DNA of 56,902 nucleotides from Brachionus plicatilis (lineage: Eukaryota > Rotifera > Eurotatoria > Ploima > Brachionidae). Under the pieces are notes generated by a model. The model was not told the DNA's origin. It was given only the letters and a program-made list of their open reading frames with translations, and made no database searches. This document shows positions 36,349 to 48,562 of this stretch, piece by piece. Position 1 is the stretch's first letter; each line of letters opens with the position of its first letter. The stretch lies in NCBI GenBank assembly GCA_010279815.1, contig QEOQ01000355.1, positions 154,007 through 210,908 on the forward strand. Reading direction: 5' to 3'. A program made the translations under genes and the position numbers.

Positions 36349-37781
36349 TTATTTTTTTTTGAAAAATTTGAACCAGCTTTTAATAACATCCGATTTGGCA
36401 GCATAAATATTGGCTGGCTCAATGCTTGTTTTCGGTATTTTTAGCATTCTTCTCACAACAATTGAATCCAATATTACTAATTCAAGTAAGCTCAGAAAAT
36501 TAGAGCTTATCCAAAACAGACCAACACTCTTTTATTAAACAAAATTAAAAAAATTAAACAAAATAGAAAACTTACCGATGGCATATTTGAAATAAAATAT
36601 GAAATAACCAAAATAAAAGAAATACTCAAGTATTTTCTAAACGAAAATACTTTTCCAAGACCTTTTTTGCCCATCGTATTTAATGAAGAATACTAATTAA
36701 TAAAATTAAAGTAATAAATTTATATGGCATTCTAAATTTTAGAAAAAATTACACATCTTAAATAAAAAAACTTAATAACAAAATTGGTTCTTTAAAAATT
36801 CCATATACATCCAATTTATTAACTAATTTTAGTCTACCAAAAATTAAAAAATTTATTATAAAGAATCAGAACCAATTCTGGGCTTTTAGTTAAAAAGTCA
36901 TTAAGTTTTTTGATATTTCTGATATTTTTTCCTAAAATTCAATTCAATCTTAGTAATTGTACAATTAATGTTGTAAGACCTATCGCACAATAAAGGCCAG
37001 GTAAGATACCGTATGGATCACTGGTTGCAAGACTACTAAGCCACATGAATCCCTCGTTCGATAGCTGCTCCATTTGAAGACTATTACCTTGGTAGTACAG
37101 TTGAGAAAAAGATTGAAGACAAAAGCAAAATTACCATTTTTTCCAAAAGTCAAATTTCTGGTAGCTGATGATAAATAAATCCAAAATGGCATTTGTAAAA
37201 CAGATGAAATGGGAATTTTTTGTGGCTGACAATTTTCTTTTCTATACAAATGGTTCCTAATTAATACAGTCTAAAGATTGTTTCTTAAAAATTTTGAATC
37301 ATTACTTAAACTAGTTTACTTGTCTTGTTAGCTTCCGTTTCATCTCGGGAGATATAAAAACCGAGTCTCTTTTTAAATTTTTAAAGTTCTTTTCCAAAAT
37401 TTCATTTAACTTAGGCTGTAAATTGGCAAGTTTAGCCATCAAATGCTCTTGGTAAACTTTAATCGGAAAGCAAATGGAAAGTCTGAATAGAAAAGCTGTC
37501 AAAAAAATAGTTGAGGACCATTCAAGCGAAAGTATGTCATGCAAGGATGTAATCAATTCTTCACATGTGTGCGCAATTGGTGAGTCAGTGATAAAACTGA
37601 ATTTTTGAGATTCAGTGCCGGTCATCATATCAGACTGTGGTGACGAGATAACAACATTTTTTATTTTGGAGTCCGATGTTGACACAAATCGTATATTAGC
37701 GGCACAAATTGGAAAATTGGACAAGACCCGATTTTTTAAATAAGAACAAGAAAGAATATTTTTTCCTATTATTCTATTCAT
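36349..37781 (-). CDS. COX18: COX18-type cytochrome c oxidase assembly insertase
   Basis: Five exons on the minus strand: 37781-37320, 37270-37136, 37067-36963, 36692-36576, 36528-36349; 332 residues, against 333 in human. COX18 belongs to the YidC/Oxa1/Alb3 family and moves the C-terminal part of COX2 across the inner mitochondrial membrane. Conserved landmarks: LSLEWSSTIFLTAFLFRLSI, LPIxxYQ-like FPIKVYQEHLMAKLANLQP, LYRKENCQPQKIPISSVLQM, PFWIYLSSATRNLTFG, NEGFMWLSSLATSDPYGILP, NMPS|SVGLFWISSNFLSLLE and RRMLKIP. At least four hydrophobic spans lie in the right order. The N-terminus is basic with few acidic residues, fitting a presequence. The acceptors of exons 2 and 3 were chosen for frame; the exon 3 acceptor (GAG before CAGCTA) is the least certain. 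DHRS7B ends 125 bp upstream. Confidence 0.88.
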
Positions 37782-37906
37782 TTTCTAAAAAGATGCTGAA
37801 AATAAAAAAATCAAAAATTTTGTCTCTTTATTATAAGAGTTCATATTTTTTTAAAATTTTCCTATTAATTAAAAATAAAATTTATTTAAAAAAAAAAAAA
37901 AAATGT

Positions 37907-39078
37907 TTAATCGTTGAAATTTTTGGCGTGTATTCGCTGAGCTCTCTTTTGAAGAACCCAAGCAGCCAAATTGGGAAAAAAGAAACGCAGCCAAATTGCT
38001 ATTCTGTGAAGGAAAACAGCCACCAAAACTTCCTGATCTCTGTTCAAAATTGACTTGATCATCACTTGGGCAACATAGTTAGGACTAAATCCGAGACGAT
38101 GTTCATCATCGTTTGTGTCATTTTTTGACCCATCACTTCTCAAGGCATTTAAAGAAACATTTGTATTTATGTACCCAGGCTGGATATTGATTATATCAAT
38201 GTTCTTATGGTTGAACAGCTCCCCTCTTAATGCATCCGAATGAGCCAACAGTGCATGTTTAGATGAACAATCTAATGAAGAGAATTTTAATTTTTTTTTG
38301 TGACAAGTTTTTTTACTTTACAAACTGATCGAAATGGAATGCCAAGGTAGCTTTGGACACTTCCAATATTAACTATTGAATATTGTCTTCTTTTTTGACC
38401 CATGGATGAGCGCAGGGTGTTGTCTTCAATCATTTTGTTGACAAAATAATTGGTCAAGCGAACAGCGCCAAAATAATTTATATTCATTATTTTCTGGTAG
38501 ATTTCATCTGGAGCGGTAAAACTCTGAAAATTTTTTCAACCAAGGTTTAAAGATATTTTTGTCATTAAAATACCTCGCCTCTGAAACTAACACCGGCATT
38601 ATTCACCAAAATGTCCACAGTTTTAAATTTTTTTGAAATTCCATCCAATTTTTCTTTGATCATTTCATAACTAGAGCCAACATCAAGAACCAAAATTTCG
38701 GGTTCTTTTCCACTTTTCTTAATTTACCAAATAAAACATTCAATTAAAAAATTTAAATTTAAATTTACCTGCATCAGAGTTGATTTTACTTTGCTTAATT
38801 CTGCATTATTTCTTGCGCATAGAATTAGTTGAGCGCCAAGAGGATAAAGCTCTTCAGCGATCGCTAAACAGAAAAAATTAATTTCCAAAAGTTAAATTTT
38901 TCAAGTCACCTTTTCCCAAGCCACCAGAAGCACCTGTTATCAGAACTGTTTTGTTCTGGAAATATTTTTTGGAAAGATTATTCAATTTGAAGCGTTTGAA
39001 TACTTTATAAACAAAGTAGATTAGACCAATAGAGGTCAGAGAATAAACTGAAAATATGCTTTTTCCAATCTCAAGCAT
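37907..39078 (-). CDS. DHRS7B: DHRS7B-like short-chain dehydrogenase/reductase
   Basis: Five exons on the minus strand: 39078-38910, 38863-38769, 38717-38574, 38523-38322, 38271-37907; 324 residues (human 325). DHRS7B, also called PexRAP, is a membrane-anchored SDR reported to make acyl/alkyl-DHAP reductase steps in ether-lipid synthesis. Seen: an N-terminal hydrophobic anchor (about residues 8-24), TGASGGLG cofactor motif (48-55), NNAG (127-130), catalytic Ser191 in NIGSVQS, and Tyr204-x3-Lys208 in YCSSK. This is the complete catalytic set. PGYINTNVSLNALRSDGS matches the family's PGYIHTNLSxNAxxxDGS. The Tyr codon is split by intron 4 (T|AT). The frame is open 17 codons upstream of the chosen Met but has no ATG there. 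COX18 follows 125 bp downstream. Confidence 0.9.
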
Positions 39079-39479
39079 TTTTAATGAATTTAGATCAAAT
39101 GATTTTTTCAAAAATATATGCTTACACACTCTTTTATATAAAGAGCATTCTTTAGTGCTTTTTAGATTAATTTCAAAAATTTGAACACAAAAAAATTTTT
39201 TTTTTAAATAAATTAAATTTAATTTAAATGTATTTTTTTAAGCTTTTTCAAGGCTAATTGAAGTTGGAGATCAAGATTAATAGATCAAAATATAATATGT
39301 AATATATTTTCTAATAAAAGAGAAAAAATAAAATTTTTCCAAATTTTTCATATTTAAAATTTTAAAATGTCCCTATTATTGAACTTAAATAGATTTAAAT
39401 ATTTTAATTGATTTTAATGAAAACTTACTTTTCAAGACCAAAATATTTACTTTTTTAAAATTATTTATTATTATATTTA

Positions 39480-39811
39480 CAGTGGTGTTCCGGGTTTAGT
39501 AATTTACGATAATTTACGTAAAAAACCGTAAATTTACCAAATTTTACGTAAAATAATGTAAATTTCGAACATTTTACGAAAATTTATGTAAAAAAAAATG
39601 TCCAAAAAATTGAAATAAATTTGCACTTCGAATGAAATGACATTGAAATGAAATTGCGCTTTTGGCATTCAATTTCATTTAAATTTTTGGACATTTTTTT
39701 TTTACATAAATTTCCGTAAAATGTTCGAAATTTACAATATTTACGTAAAATTTGGTAAATTTACTATTTTTACGTAAATTATCGTAAATTACTAAATCCG
39801 GAACACCTCTG
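39480..39811. mobile_element. Foldback MITE, CAGTGGTG ends, TA target site
   Basis: CAGTGGTGTTCCGGGTTTAG on the left is mirrored by ACTAAATCCGGAACACCTCTG on the right (split here), both flanked by TA. The arms carry TTTACGTAAAATTTGGTAAA-type words as in the copy at 11786-12317. A short central palindrome is built from TTCAATTTCATT. No ORF. Confidence 0.8.
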
Positions 39812-40403
39812 TATTATTAGTATTATCTCTTAGTATATAGAATTGATCAAAATCTTAATTTTTCAGCTTGCCTGTAGTATCTTATTAGTTGTAAACAAAA
39901 AACTCTCTAGTATTAGTAGACTTTTCTATCCGAGTACTTCTATCAAAATTCAGTTTTTTGAGACATTTATTTTACCTTATTTTGATTTTTGTTCAACTCT
40001 TTTGTTTTATTTTTCAAAAGAACCAAAAATTAAACTTGCTAAAAGTTATTATTTCTCGATTTTAAAATTATTTAAATTTAAATTTTAAGTTGATAACTCC
40101 AATAATATTAATAATTTTCTAGAATAATATGCCTTATTTGCTTTTCGATCTAGAATTCTTAATAGAATGTTATCTTTTGCTTATAAAACGCTATTTTTCC
40201 ATAATTCGTCAAAAAATTTAAGAATGAAATTAAAAATAAAAATGACTCAAGGAATTTAAGATAATGTGAAATTAAAATACAAATTGAACAAAAATTCTTC
40301 CTTTTTTGATGAATTAAAATTTAAGTTAATAAAATATACTTTAAAAAAATAATGCAAAAACCTAAAATAAAATCATCCTTTATTACCTACAATAAAATCA
40401 TTA

Positions 40404-41756
40404 TGGTAACCTAGTCTAACCGGGTGACCATATTTTTTTTTATTGCTTATTTCTCATCCATTTTGTTCAAAAACTTCAAAAATAGTCACCCAATTTTCCC
40501 GAATTTTTTGAGTAACCCCTTTAGCTCCGCGGTTAATTATGTGAGGTCCAAAAGGGTTAAAGCGGTTAACCCGATTGCACCTAAAATTGTATACAATTAG
40601 CCCGAAATTTAACCCCAAAAAAAGAATTTTAACCCTTTTAACCCATTTGACATTTAGGAAGAAAATTTTTTGAATTTTTTAATAAAATTATTTAATTCAT
40701 TTAATTTAATTTATTCGAAACAGAACAAAGGTGAGTTTTAAATTAGGATGTAAAAGTTAATCTTTACAATCATCACATAAAAATTCTTTTTTTGTTTTTT
40801 TTTTTTAATTCTTTTGACAAACAAACCCAATTTGAGCACTTTTCACAAGATAACCATTTTGGCGTGTTTTCTTTCTCTTCAGCCATCTTTGTTTCACATG
40901 AGCTACACAATATTTCGGATTCTGATAAGTTATCATTTTAATCTGGTGTTAATTTGCTTTCAACAAGCTTTCGTGGTCGTCCTCTTCCTCTTCCAGTTCC
41001 TTTTTAGCTATTTTGGCATTTTTGGCCTCTTCTTGTTCTTATTTTGCTTATTACTATTTACATCACTGATTGAGTATTTTAGATTTTGTACAGTATAATT
41101 TTTTTTTTAGATTGAATTTCTTTGTTCTGGGACATTTTTAGCTTATTTTTAAACAATTTGCTTTTTTATGTTTGAAATAAAAACTCGGCTTTAAAAAAAA
41201 AATTTTTTGAGAGTGAGAGAGAGAAAATAATTTTACAATTTTTTAATTATTAAAAAATATCGTCACTGCATTTTTATAGTCTTATTCGGTTAAATGGGTT
41301 AAATAGAAACTTATTTGGACTAATTGGGTGATTTTTTTGACTAATAAGGTTAAATCTATTTAACCTTTTAAGCCCTAAAAAAAACCCCATTAGATGAAGC
41401 CCTAAGGACATTTCCTAAAATTCTAAAAAAATTCTCTTAGATACTTTAGCATGTGCTGAATCTAACAAGCGAAATAGGTTAGAGCTTAAGTATTACCTAG
41501 GGCCTTAAAGCACCCTTCTCCCGAATCACTAATTCGAGGCTTTTTCACCTCATTAGGCGTAGTCGAACTTTAAGAGAAAAAAAAGCATATAACGATTTTT
41601 TTTAAAAATATTTCACACATATCATTCGATTTCTCTCCTCGAGTTCTACATATCAAGATATTTTTTTAGGTAGTAGCTTTAAAAATGAAGGAGATATAGG
41701 GGTTTTTCAAATTCGTTCACCTTATTAACCCATAACCCCTTTAGACTAGGTAACCA
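40404..41756 (-). mobile_element. TA-inserting DNA transposon, copy 1 (1353 bp)
   Basis: Terminal inverted repeats TGGTAACCTAGTCTAA (left) and TGGTTACCTAGTCTAA (right, reverse complemented), each flanked by TA. Subterminal regions repeat GGTTAAA/TTTAACC words many times. The minus strand carries the AT-hook/PHD remnant. The outer parts are nearly identical to copy 2 at 43758-44794, which lies in the opposite orientation. The TA duplication suggests a Tc1/mariner/pogo-type or related DDE transposase; none is encoded here. Confidence 0.85.
40757..41010 (-). pseudogene. AT-hook plus PHD-type zinc-finger coding remnant
   Basis: Minus-strand frame: KGTGRGRGRPRKLVESKL, an AT-hook (GRGRPRK), then 'ILCSSCETKM', 'PKWLSCEKCSNWVC' and 'FLCDDCKD*'. 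Cysteines in C-x2-C ... C-x2-C-x3-V-C ... C-x2-C order resemble a PHD finger that has lost or replaced its His. One in-frame stop lies between hook and finger, and a stop precedes the hook. A DNA-binding hook with a C-terminal PHD finger is common at the end of transposase proteins; here it sits inside copy 1 of the TA element. Copy 2 keeps only WFSCEGCSN. Confidence 0.6.
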
Positions 41757-43757
41757 TATTTTATTTTTTTTAGTAAATTAAACGAATTATCAATTTAAAT
41801 CTTATTGATATTTTATTTTTTCTCTTATTAAAACATTAGAAAAATTATTTTAAGTAAAATAGCTGTAAAAAAAGTATATTTCACTTTTTTGCAGTATTTT
41901 TTTTAAGTATATTTTATTAACCTTTAATTTTAATTCATCAAAAAAGGAAGAATTTTTGTTCAATTTGTATTTGAATTTCACAATATCGTAATTTAAAATA
42001 CAATTTAAGGTATAGTGACAATCTGATTGTACCAATGTCAAAAACGGCTAATGGTGAAAAAACCTTTGAATATTTTTTATAAGATTGATGAAAAGCTTTG
42101 TGATCAAGAGATCAATGTTGAAGTTTGAAGCATTTAAAAATATCAATTTGATTTTTACAGAATTTGTAAAAAAATTTAATTTAAATGTTTCAATGTTTTG
42201 ATTTTTTAAATAATTTTTTTTTTAAACAAATTTATAAATTTTTATTTTTAATTTGAAATAATTTTTTATAAAATTAAATAAATGAAGTGTTAATCGGTCT
42301 TCATGGCATGGGCACTAGGCTGTTGATTAACCTTAAAAATAAAAAACAAGTTAAAAGTTAGTTCAATGCTTTTATGATTAATTTCAGAAATTTGAACATA
42401 AAAATTTTTTTTTGTAAAAGAAATTAAATTAAATTTATATGTATTTTTGATAGGCTTTTTCAATTATTTTAGATCAATTAATATGTTTTTTTAAACAAAA
42501 TTATTGGCCTAAAAATCCCTATGATTGAAAAAAAATAATTCAAATAAACTAATTACAAAAAAGACATTATTACAAAAGCTTTAATAAAAAGGAGGTTAAA
42601 ATTTGTTTTATTGCATCATCATTTATTTAGGCTTCTTGATGAGTTTAATTAATTTTAAAAATGTTTTTACGCATCCTATTAATTATGTTTTTAAACATCT
42701 CTTACGGCGAAAAAAATGCCGCTGAAAAAAGCTGAGAATCTGAGAATAAGTAATTATTACAATTCAGAAAAATCCTTTCATGATCTCATAAAAATACTTG
42801 AACTTAATATGTAAATTTAAAAATTAGATTATATTTCCGATCTTTTAATTATAGTAACTCTTTATTTTAAAAGCTTTTTAATTATTGAGATATTTGAATC
42901 AAAAGATGCAAGCAAAGATTTTACATTTTGTTTTATTGATTTCGTTTAAAAGGAGTTGAAGAAATGATGCTTTTTAAATTAAATATGTATGAAAAATATT
43001 TGAGTAAATTTTGTTTTTCTAAATTTCAAAATATTAACAAATCAAATAAATAAGGTCTAAAATTGAAATTAATTTAAAATAAAATCAAAAATTAAAAAAT
43101 TAAACTATTTTGACAATTTTTATTAAAATTTCGAATTACTCTATTATTTTTTCTGTTATAGTTAATTTTAAAAAAATCGTTTTTTATTTTAATTTATCTG
43201 ATTTAGCATAAATTTTTCAAGACAGATGAAAATAATTAATATCTAATGGTAATCGATATAATTATATTTTTGTTATTTTTATTGAATTAAAAAACACATT
43301 TTGTAAATTTGAATATATGTAAATAAAAATTTAAAATTGTTATTTCTTGGTGCATACAAGGCGATTTTGAAGTGTTGTTAATTTAAAGTTACATGGTACT
43401 TCAAATGTGATGTCTTCTCAAATCACTTATAATAACAACCATTTGATTTAAAGTCATCAAAAGGCCCATTACTTCAATAACTTGATAATAAAACAACATA
43501 AAATCAGAAAAATATTAAAATTATTGAATGTTAGAAATAAAATTGCTTGTGTTTAAAAATAAATTTTTTTCTATTAAAAAATTTGAGATTTTAAGCTTTA
43601 TTTTTTCAAAGGTTCTCACTCACCCATTAAATACGAAGAGTTGCCTAATATAATCAGCTTTGCTTCGGAAGATAACCTGGTAGACTGTTTCACCAGGATT
43701 TTATTATTTTTTATTACTAATAAAAAATAATAATTATTGTTTGAAACTATAAAATTA
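41757..43757. other. AT-rich stretch between two transposon copies
   Basis: No host gene. A 63-codon minus-strand frame (41850-42041) repeats sequence also seen around 40270-40350 in reverse, so the flanks share a diverged inverted repeat (e.g. GAACAAAAATTCTTCCTTTTT). A GC-richer bit at 43660-43700 may be a retroelement tail. Confidence 0.4.
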
Positions 43758-44794
43758 TGGTAACCTAGTCTAAAGGGGTTATGGGTTAATAGGGTGAACG
43801 AATTTGAAAAACCCCTATATCTCCTTCATTTTTAAAGCTACTACCTAAAAAAATATCTTGATATGTAGAACTCGAGGAGAGAAATCGAATGATATGTGTG
43901 AAAAATTTTAAAAAAAAATCGTTATATGCTTTTTTTTCTCTTAAAGTTCGACTACGCCTAATGAGGTGAAAAAGCCTCGAATTAGTGATTCGGGAGAAGG
44001 GTGCTTTAAGGCCCTAGGTAATACTTAAGCTCTAACCTATTTCGCTTGTTAGATTCAGCACATGCTAAAGTATCTAAGAGAATTTTTTTAGAATTTTAGG
44101 AAATGTCCTTAGGGCTTCATCTAATGGGGTTTTTTTTAGGGCTTAAAAGGTTAAATAGATTTAACCCTATTAGTCAAAAAAATCACCCAATTAGTCCAAA
44201 TAAGATTCTATTTAACCCATTTAACCGAATAAGACTATAAAAATGCAGCGACGCTATTTTTCGATAATTAAAAAATTGTAATTTCATTTTCTCTCTCTCT
44301 CACTCTCAAAAAAAATATTTTTCTATTCAAAACAAAGTTTTTATTTCAAATTAAAAAAATGGTTTTCTTGTGAAGGATGCTCAAATGGCATCTTGAAGTT
44401 TAGGATCAAAAAAATCAGATCAAAAAGTAATTTTTTTATAACTTTTGAATGGTATTTGATTAAATCTCTCTGCAAAATGCTAAATAATGCAAAAAACATG
44501 CTGAATATTAGAATAGGCTCTGCAAAAACTCTGCAATTTTGCAGTAAAATGCATGTCATTAAAAAGTATTTAATTCAACTGCGAAATTTAATTGCAGAGT
44601 TTTTGCAGAGCCTTTTCTAATATTCAGCATGTTTTTTGCATTATTTAGCATTTTGCAGAGAGATTTAATCAAATACATACAAATACAAATACAAATTTCG
44701 GGAAAATTGGGTGACTATTTTTGAAGTTTTTGAACAAAATGGGTGCGAAATACGCAATAAAAAAAATAGGGCACCCGGTTAGACCAGGTTACCA
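43758..44794 (+). mobile_element. TA-inserting DNA transposon, copy 2 (1037 bp)
   Basis: Starts TGGTAACCTAGTCTAAAGGG and ends ACCCGGTTAGACCAGGTTACCA, TA on both sides. Inverted relative to copy 1; the first about 600 bases match the right half of copy 1 with few changes. Most of the region that encodes the AT-hook and finger is deleted, and a 225-bp foldback element (44452-44676) is inserted. Confidence 0.85.
44452..44676. mobile_element. Hairpin-forming foldback MITE nested in copy 2
   Basis: Arms of about 87 bases are almost perfectly complementary (GTATTTGATTAAATCTCTCT through CTCTGCAA) around a loop of about 50 bases. The loop and inner arms share CTCTGCAATTTT, CATTAAAAAGT and TTGCAGAGTTTTT with the MITE in the PYROXD2 intron. 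A transcript would fold into a long hairpin. Confidence 0.75.
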
Positions 44795-45254
44795 TAGTAT
44801 TTAAATATTTTTAGATAATATTTTTCTATCGAATAAAATTAAAAATTAAATTTTTGGGTCTTGTCAATTCCATGATCTATAAATCACAAATTTTACTCGC
44901 AAAATTTATCTTGTAAATTCTTGTAAGCTAATAACATGTATCTTAGAATTTTTTTGCTGTTAATAATTTGAAGCTTCATTGACAAGAAAATATGCATGCA
45001 TGCTTGCTTGATAATTTTTTCTTATTACCAAATTGATTTTGGTTGATTTCATGAAGACATTCCATCTTGTTTGAAAAAAAAATTCAAAAATTGTTGCTAT
45101 GCGATTCAAAACAGAGATAAGCAAACAGAGATTAACGGATGATGCATAAGTAAATGGACAAAAATTAAAACGCGAATATCTCAAAAAATAAAAATGATAT
45201 TAAGTTCTGTTTTTTTTTATATTGTAATAGAATTTTTAATAGAATTATGATTTT

Positions 45255-45830
45255 TAAATAATGAAAAAACTGATTTTTCTGAGCTTTAATTTGAGCCCCA
45301 TCTTGAAGAATTTCACAAAATTTAAGTCGAATTCCTTAAACTTCAATTTAATACGGTTAATCAGCTGTTGCTCAGTTGAGGCCTGCCAACTTCCCTCGTA
45401 TAATTATTCACTTAAACAACCCCAAAAATTTTCGATTGGACGCGCTTGAGGTACATTTGGACCAGTTGAAAGAATTTTTTCATAATCTGGTTACACTAAG
45501 AGACCACATGGGTCAATTCGGAAGCAACTACTCTATTGGTATCAAATATGGATTTATTAAGTCATTGACTTGACTTGACTTTAAACTTATGACTTAAAAA
45601 CAAGTCTGGTTAGTACTTTTTATTTTTTTTAATCTGTAAAAGGATTAAGAAAATTTAGTAGAGGATCTCCAATTTGAATACGGTTGATTGTATCATATAT
45701 TGTGCTTCTAGCGATTCCTTGCTTTGTAAAGTGGGCCACAAGAACGGATTTTGTCATTTGTGAAATCCTATTTTTGACTGCTTTTCGAAAAGCCTCTTTT
45801 TCAGACACAGAAAGTCGCGTTTGAAATTTT
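45255..45830 (-). pseudogene. Tc1/mariner-type transposase remnant
   Basis: At 45825-45658 the minus strand reads 'LSVSEKEAFRKAVKNRISQM' and 'VLVAHFTKQGIARSTIYDTI', a helix-turn-helix of Tc1/mariner N-termini (HFxxxGIxxSTIYxII). At 45500-45261, after frame changes, it reads 'PNVPQARPIENFWGCLSE', a stop, then 'LYEGSWQASTEQQLINRIK'. This matches the C-terminal part of the catalytic core (PxxRPIENFWGxLK..VYExxWxAxTxxQLxxRI). Between the two lies a short CCAGACTTGT-family insertion. No inverted repeats were found. Confidence 0.7.
45565..45609. repeat. CCAGACTTGT-family repeat end inside the Tc1 remnant
   Basis: TTGACTTGACTTGACTTTAA and AAAAACAAGTCTGG match the right ends at 35655 and 55671. It separates the N- and C-terminal parts of the transposase remnant. 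Confidence 0.5.
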
Positions 45831-46494
45831 TTTTTTGTAATTTAATAGATAATGTTTAGTAGTTTATAAATGTATATATAGAGGATCACCTAATCATTTG
45901 CTATTTCGACCTAGCTATTTTGACCTGTTACGGTGTGAAAATAACCGTTTCAACTATTTAAATTAACCTTATCAATTTTCACAACTTAACTTATTCAGAT
46001 ATCATCTTTATGCTTTTAGGAATCCTAAATCATATGTCATAAATCTTTATGACCGATTTAATTCACAACTTTTCCTTAATTAAATTCTCTATGATCAATG
46101 AACTTTTTAAGTTACAACTACTGAATATAAATAGAAGTTGTAATTCTTAAAAAAGGAGAGCTTTTTAACTTGGTATTTTTCCTATTTACTTTAAATTTAT
46201 AATAAACGTTTATTCAGCACGATTTTGTTCTTTGTCTTCTCTCTATCTCCTCTGAAGTTAATCGAAGGTATTCAGGCCAAATTCCCAAGACTAACAGACC
46301 AACTACCCACCTGATCGACTAGACCTCAAAAGTAAAAGCAAATAAAATAATTTCCAAGTTTTAGAAAAAATTAAAATAAATTTATTAAACCTATTCACAA
46401 ATTGAAATAAAAAAAAAATATTTAAATATCAATATAAAACACACAAAATGCATATGACCACACACCGGCCAACACTCTCCATCGTTTGTACAAA
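45831..46494. other. 3' flank of the GPCR gene
   Basis: No gene. TTTATT at 46381 is AATAAA on the minus strand, about 110 bp past the stop, and could be the poly(A) signal. Confidence 0.4.
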
Positions 46495-47775
46495 TCACCG
46501 GTTTTCATAGCTACACTTGTTGAAAAATGTCTTTATAAATTGTTTGCGAAACTTTTTGCCAAGCATCACATACATCAAACAATTAAGGGTTGAATTGGTC
46601 ACTATGAGAAAATTGCTCACGTCCAACGACGAATAATACATAGGCTTAAAGTAGATGCCCAAATTTTTGAACGTAATGAGGCGCAGAACAGTCGACGGAG
46701 ACTGACAGATGAGAAAAACAAAAATCAGCCCGACCAGCATAATAGTCACATCATTTCTTATGGTTTTATCACTTGGAAAGCTGGCCGCGCCCGCAAACAC
46801 CGGGTAAGACATGGCAGTCACAGTTGAATTCCTGTTTCCATTGACTCTGATGCATTTCTCTGTACAAGACGAGTCCATGTCGAACAGCTCATCACGGCTT
46901 CTTTTGGGCTTTAGACAAGAAAAAAGCCGCTTGGGCGGTCTCAAGTAGTTGATGCTAATGGAACGCTTGCCGTTCTCGCTCATTGAATTCTGGTTTGACC
47001 GGTTGGTGGCGTCTGTGTACGCAATGTGCAGCTCTCTGTGCCGCTTGTTCGACTTTAGGATGTCGTAGATGAGAAAGGCGTTCAGGACAATGATGAGCAG
47101 AATGGGCAGAATGCAAATGAAAGTGCTGTAGATGAGCAAGTGGTAGATGTAGATGAAGTGGCGGTTGCGGCCAAATGTGGTCAGCGACTGAAATATGTGC
47201 ACCCTGCCCAGGACTTCTATGCTGACGTAAGTTCGTTCAAGAAACTGCGGAATAGAGTAGATGGATGCAAGACAAAACAAACAGGCTATAACAATGAGAG
47301 CTCGACGCCGCGAGCAAAACACTCGGCCGTAGTACGGGTGACACACGTACACGTATCTGTCCACGGTGAAGGCCAGCGTTATCCAGACGCTGAGCGCCTG
47401 GGTCGACGACACAATCGGGTATATGTAAATGAGCAGTATCTTGTAGTTGTTGGCCAGGCTGGGCGAGAGCGAGAGAACGCTGGGCGCCGCGTAGTTTAGC
47501 AGGATTGTCACGGTGAATGTGAGAGATATTTCGTCACAAATGGACAGGCCGAGCAAGTAGGAGTAGGTGGAGAGGCGCTTCATCGACTTTTGACTCAGCA
47601 CTATCATTGAGAATATGTTGCCGATCATTCCGATCACACAAATGCACACGCCGACTATGGCCAGGATTTTGGTCAGCTTGGTCACGCCGATTTGGTTGAT
47701 TTCCTCGTCGGCTATGTCGTATGAGTCCTTGAATGCATCGGTCAAGAAAAATGTTTCGTTCGATTCATTGAGCAT
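46495..47775 (-). CDS. Rhodopsin-family GPCR, FMRFamide-receptor-like
   Basis: Single exon, 426 residues, intact. Seven hydrophobic spans: about 36-61, 70-94, 111-137, 157-176, 207-238, 342-366, 380-405. Class A marks: Asn53 (GMIGN) in TM1, Asp81 in TM2, DRY 139-141 followed by VYVCHP, CxxP (357-360) in TM6, and NSTLNCLMY in TM7 (NPxxY with Cys for Pro, as is common in invertebrate FMRFamide-type receptors). N3 and N6 are possible N-glycosylation sites. The third intracellular loop is long and basic (about 240-340). No Cys is visible at the top of TM3 or in extracellular loop 2, so the usual disulfide seems to be missing. The gene is clearly more GC-rich than its flanks, most of all in its 5' half. 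A peptide ligand is likely but unproven. Confidence 0.85.
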   Translation of the reverse strand: MLNESNETFFLTDAFKDSYDIADEEINQIGVTKLTKILAIVGVCICVIGMIGNIFSMIVLSQKSMKRLSTYSYLLGLSICDEISLTFTVTILLNYAAPSVLSLSPSLANNYKILLIYIYPIVSSTQALSVWITLAFTVDRYVYVCHPYYGRVFCSRRRALIVIACLFCLASIYSIPQFLERTYVSIEVLGRVHIFQSLTTFGRNRHFIYIYHLLIYSTFICILPILLIIVLNAFLIYDILKSNKRHRELHIAYTDATNRSNQNSMSENGKRSISINYLRPPKRLFSCLKPKRSRDELFDMDSSCTEKCIRVNGNRNSTVTAMSYPVFAGAASFPSDKTIRNDVTIMLVGLIFVFLICQSPSTVLRLITFKNLGIYFKPMYYSSLDVSNFLIVTNSTLNCLMYVMLGKKFRKQFIKTFFNKCSYENR

Positions 47776-48061
47776 TGTGTGCCAATTGTTCTACATTCGC
47801 TGTTTCACCATTTAGTTTTTGATGTTCTTTTCTTGTTCAGAAGGCATCGTTTAAAATCAATTATTGATAAATTATTTCTATAAGATGAAAAAAATTGCTT
47901 TTAGCTTAAACAACTTTGTAATCTTTATCGTATCATTTAGAAATTTGGTTCAATTTTTTATGAATTTATTCTCTAATCTAATCTTTTTTCAAAAATTCTG
48001 TTCCATCAAAACTGATTTGAAAATTGATAGCAATTCGAATAAAAGTAAAATTAATTACAAT

Positions 48062-48562
48062 ATATAAAGAAGTTTATAAAGAAGAAATATATTTTTGGCT
48101 TGAAAATTCTAAAATTTAAAATTTTAATGATGATGTTTAATAATATCAATTGGATTTTTAAAACTTTTCTTAATAAAATACTTAATCTTTAAAAAAAATA
48201 ACAAAATTAATAAAAAAATAAATTAATGATAAATGATTAGAAAAAAATTGCATTGAACCACTGGAAAAGTATGGTCTATAAAGAAGAAATATATTTTGTC
48301 TACAGAGATCAATGTGGAAATTTTACCAATCTAAAATTTTAATGCTGATTTTTTATAACATCAATTAGATTTTGAATGATATTCTAAAAAAGTAAATTAA
48401 TATTTAAAAAAAAAACAAGTAAAGTAAAATTAATAAAAATATATAAAGAAGTTTATATAGAGGAAATATATTTTGGGCTAAGAGTTCAATGGGGAAATTT
48501 TAAAAATCTAAAATTTTAATGATGATGTTTAATAATATCAAATGGATTTTTAAAGGTATTCT
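48062..48562. repeat. Three-copy tandem repeat, unit about 190 bp
   Basis: Copies near 48062, 48273 and 48439 each carry ATAAAGAAG..., GAAATATATTTT, CTAAAATTTTAATG(A/C)TGAT and AATATCAA(T/A)TGGATTTT or close variants. It lies 0.3 kb upstream of the GPCR start. No coding potential. Confidence 0.6.
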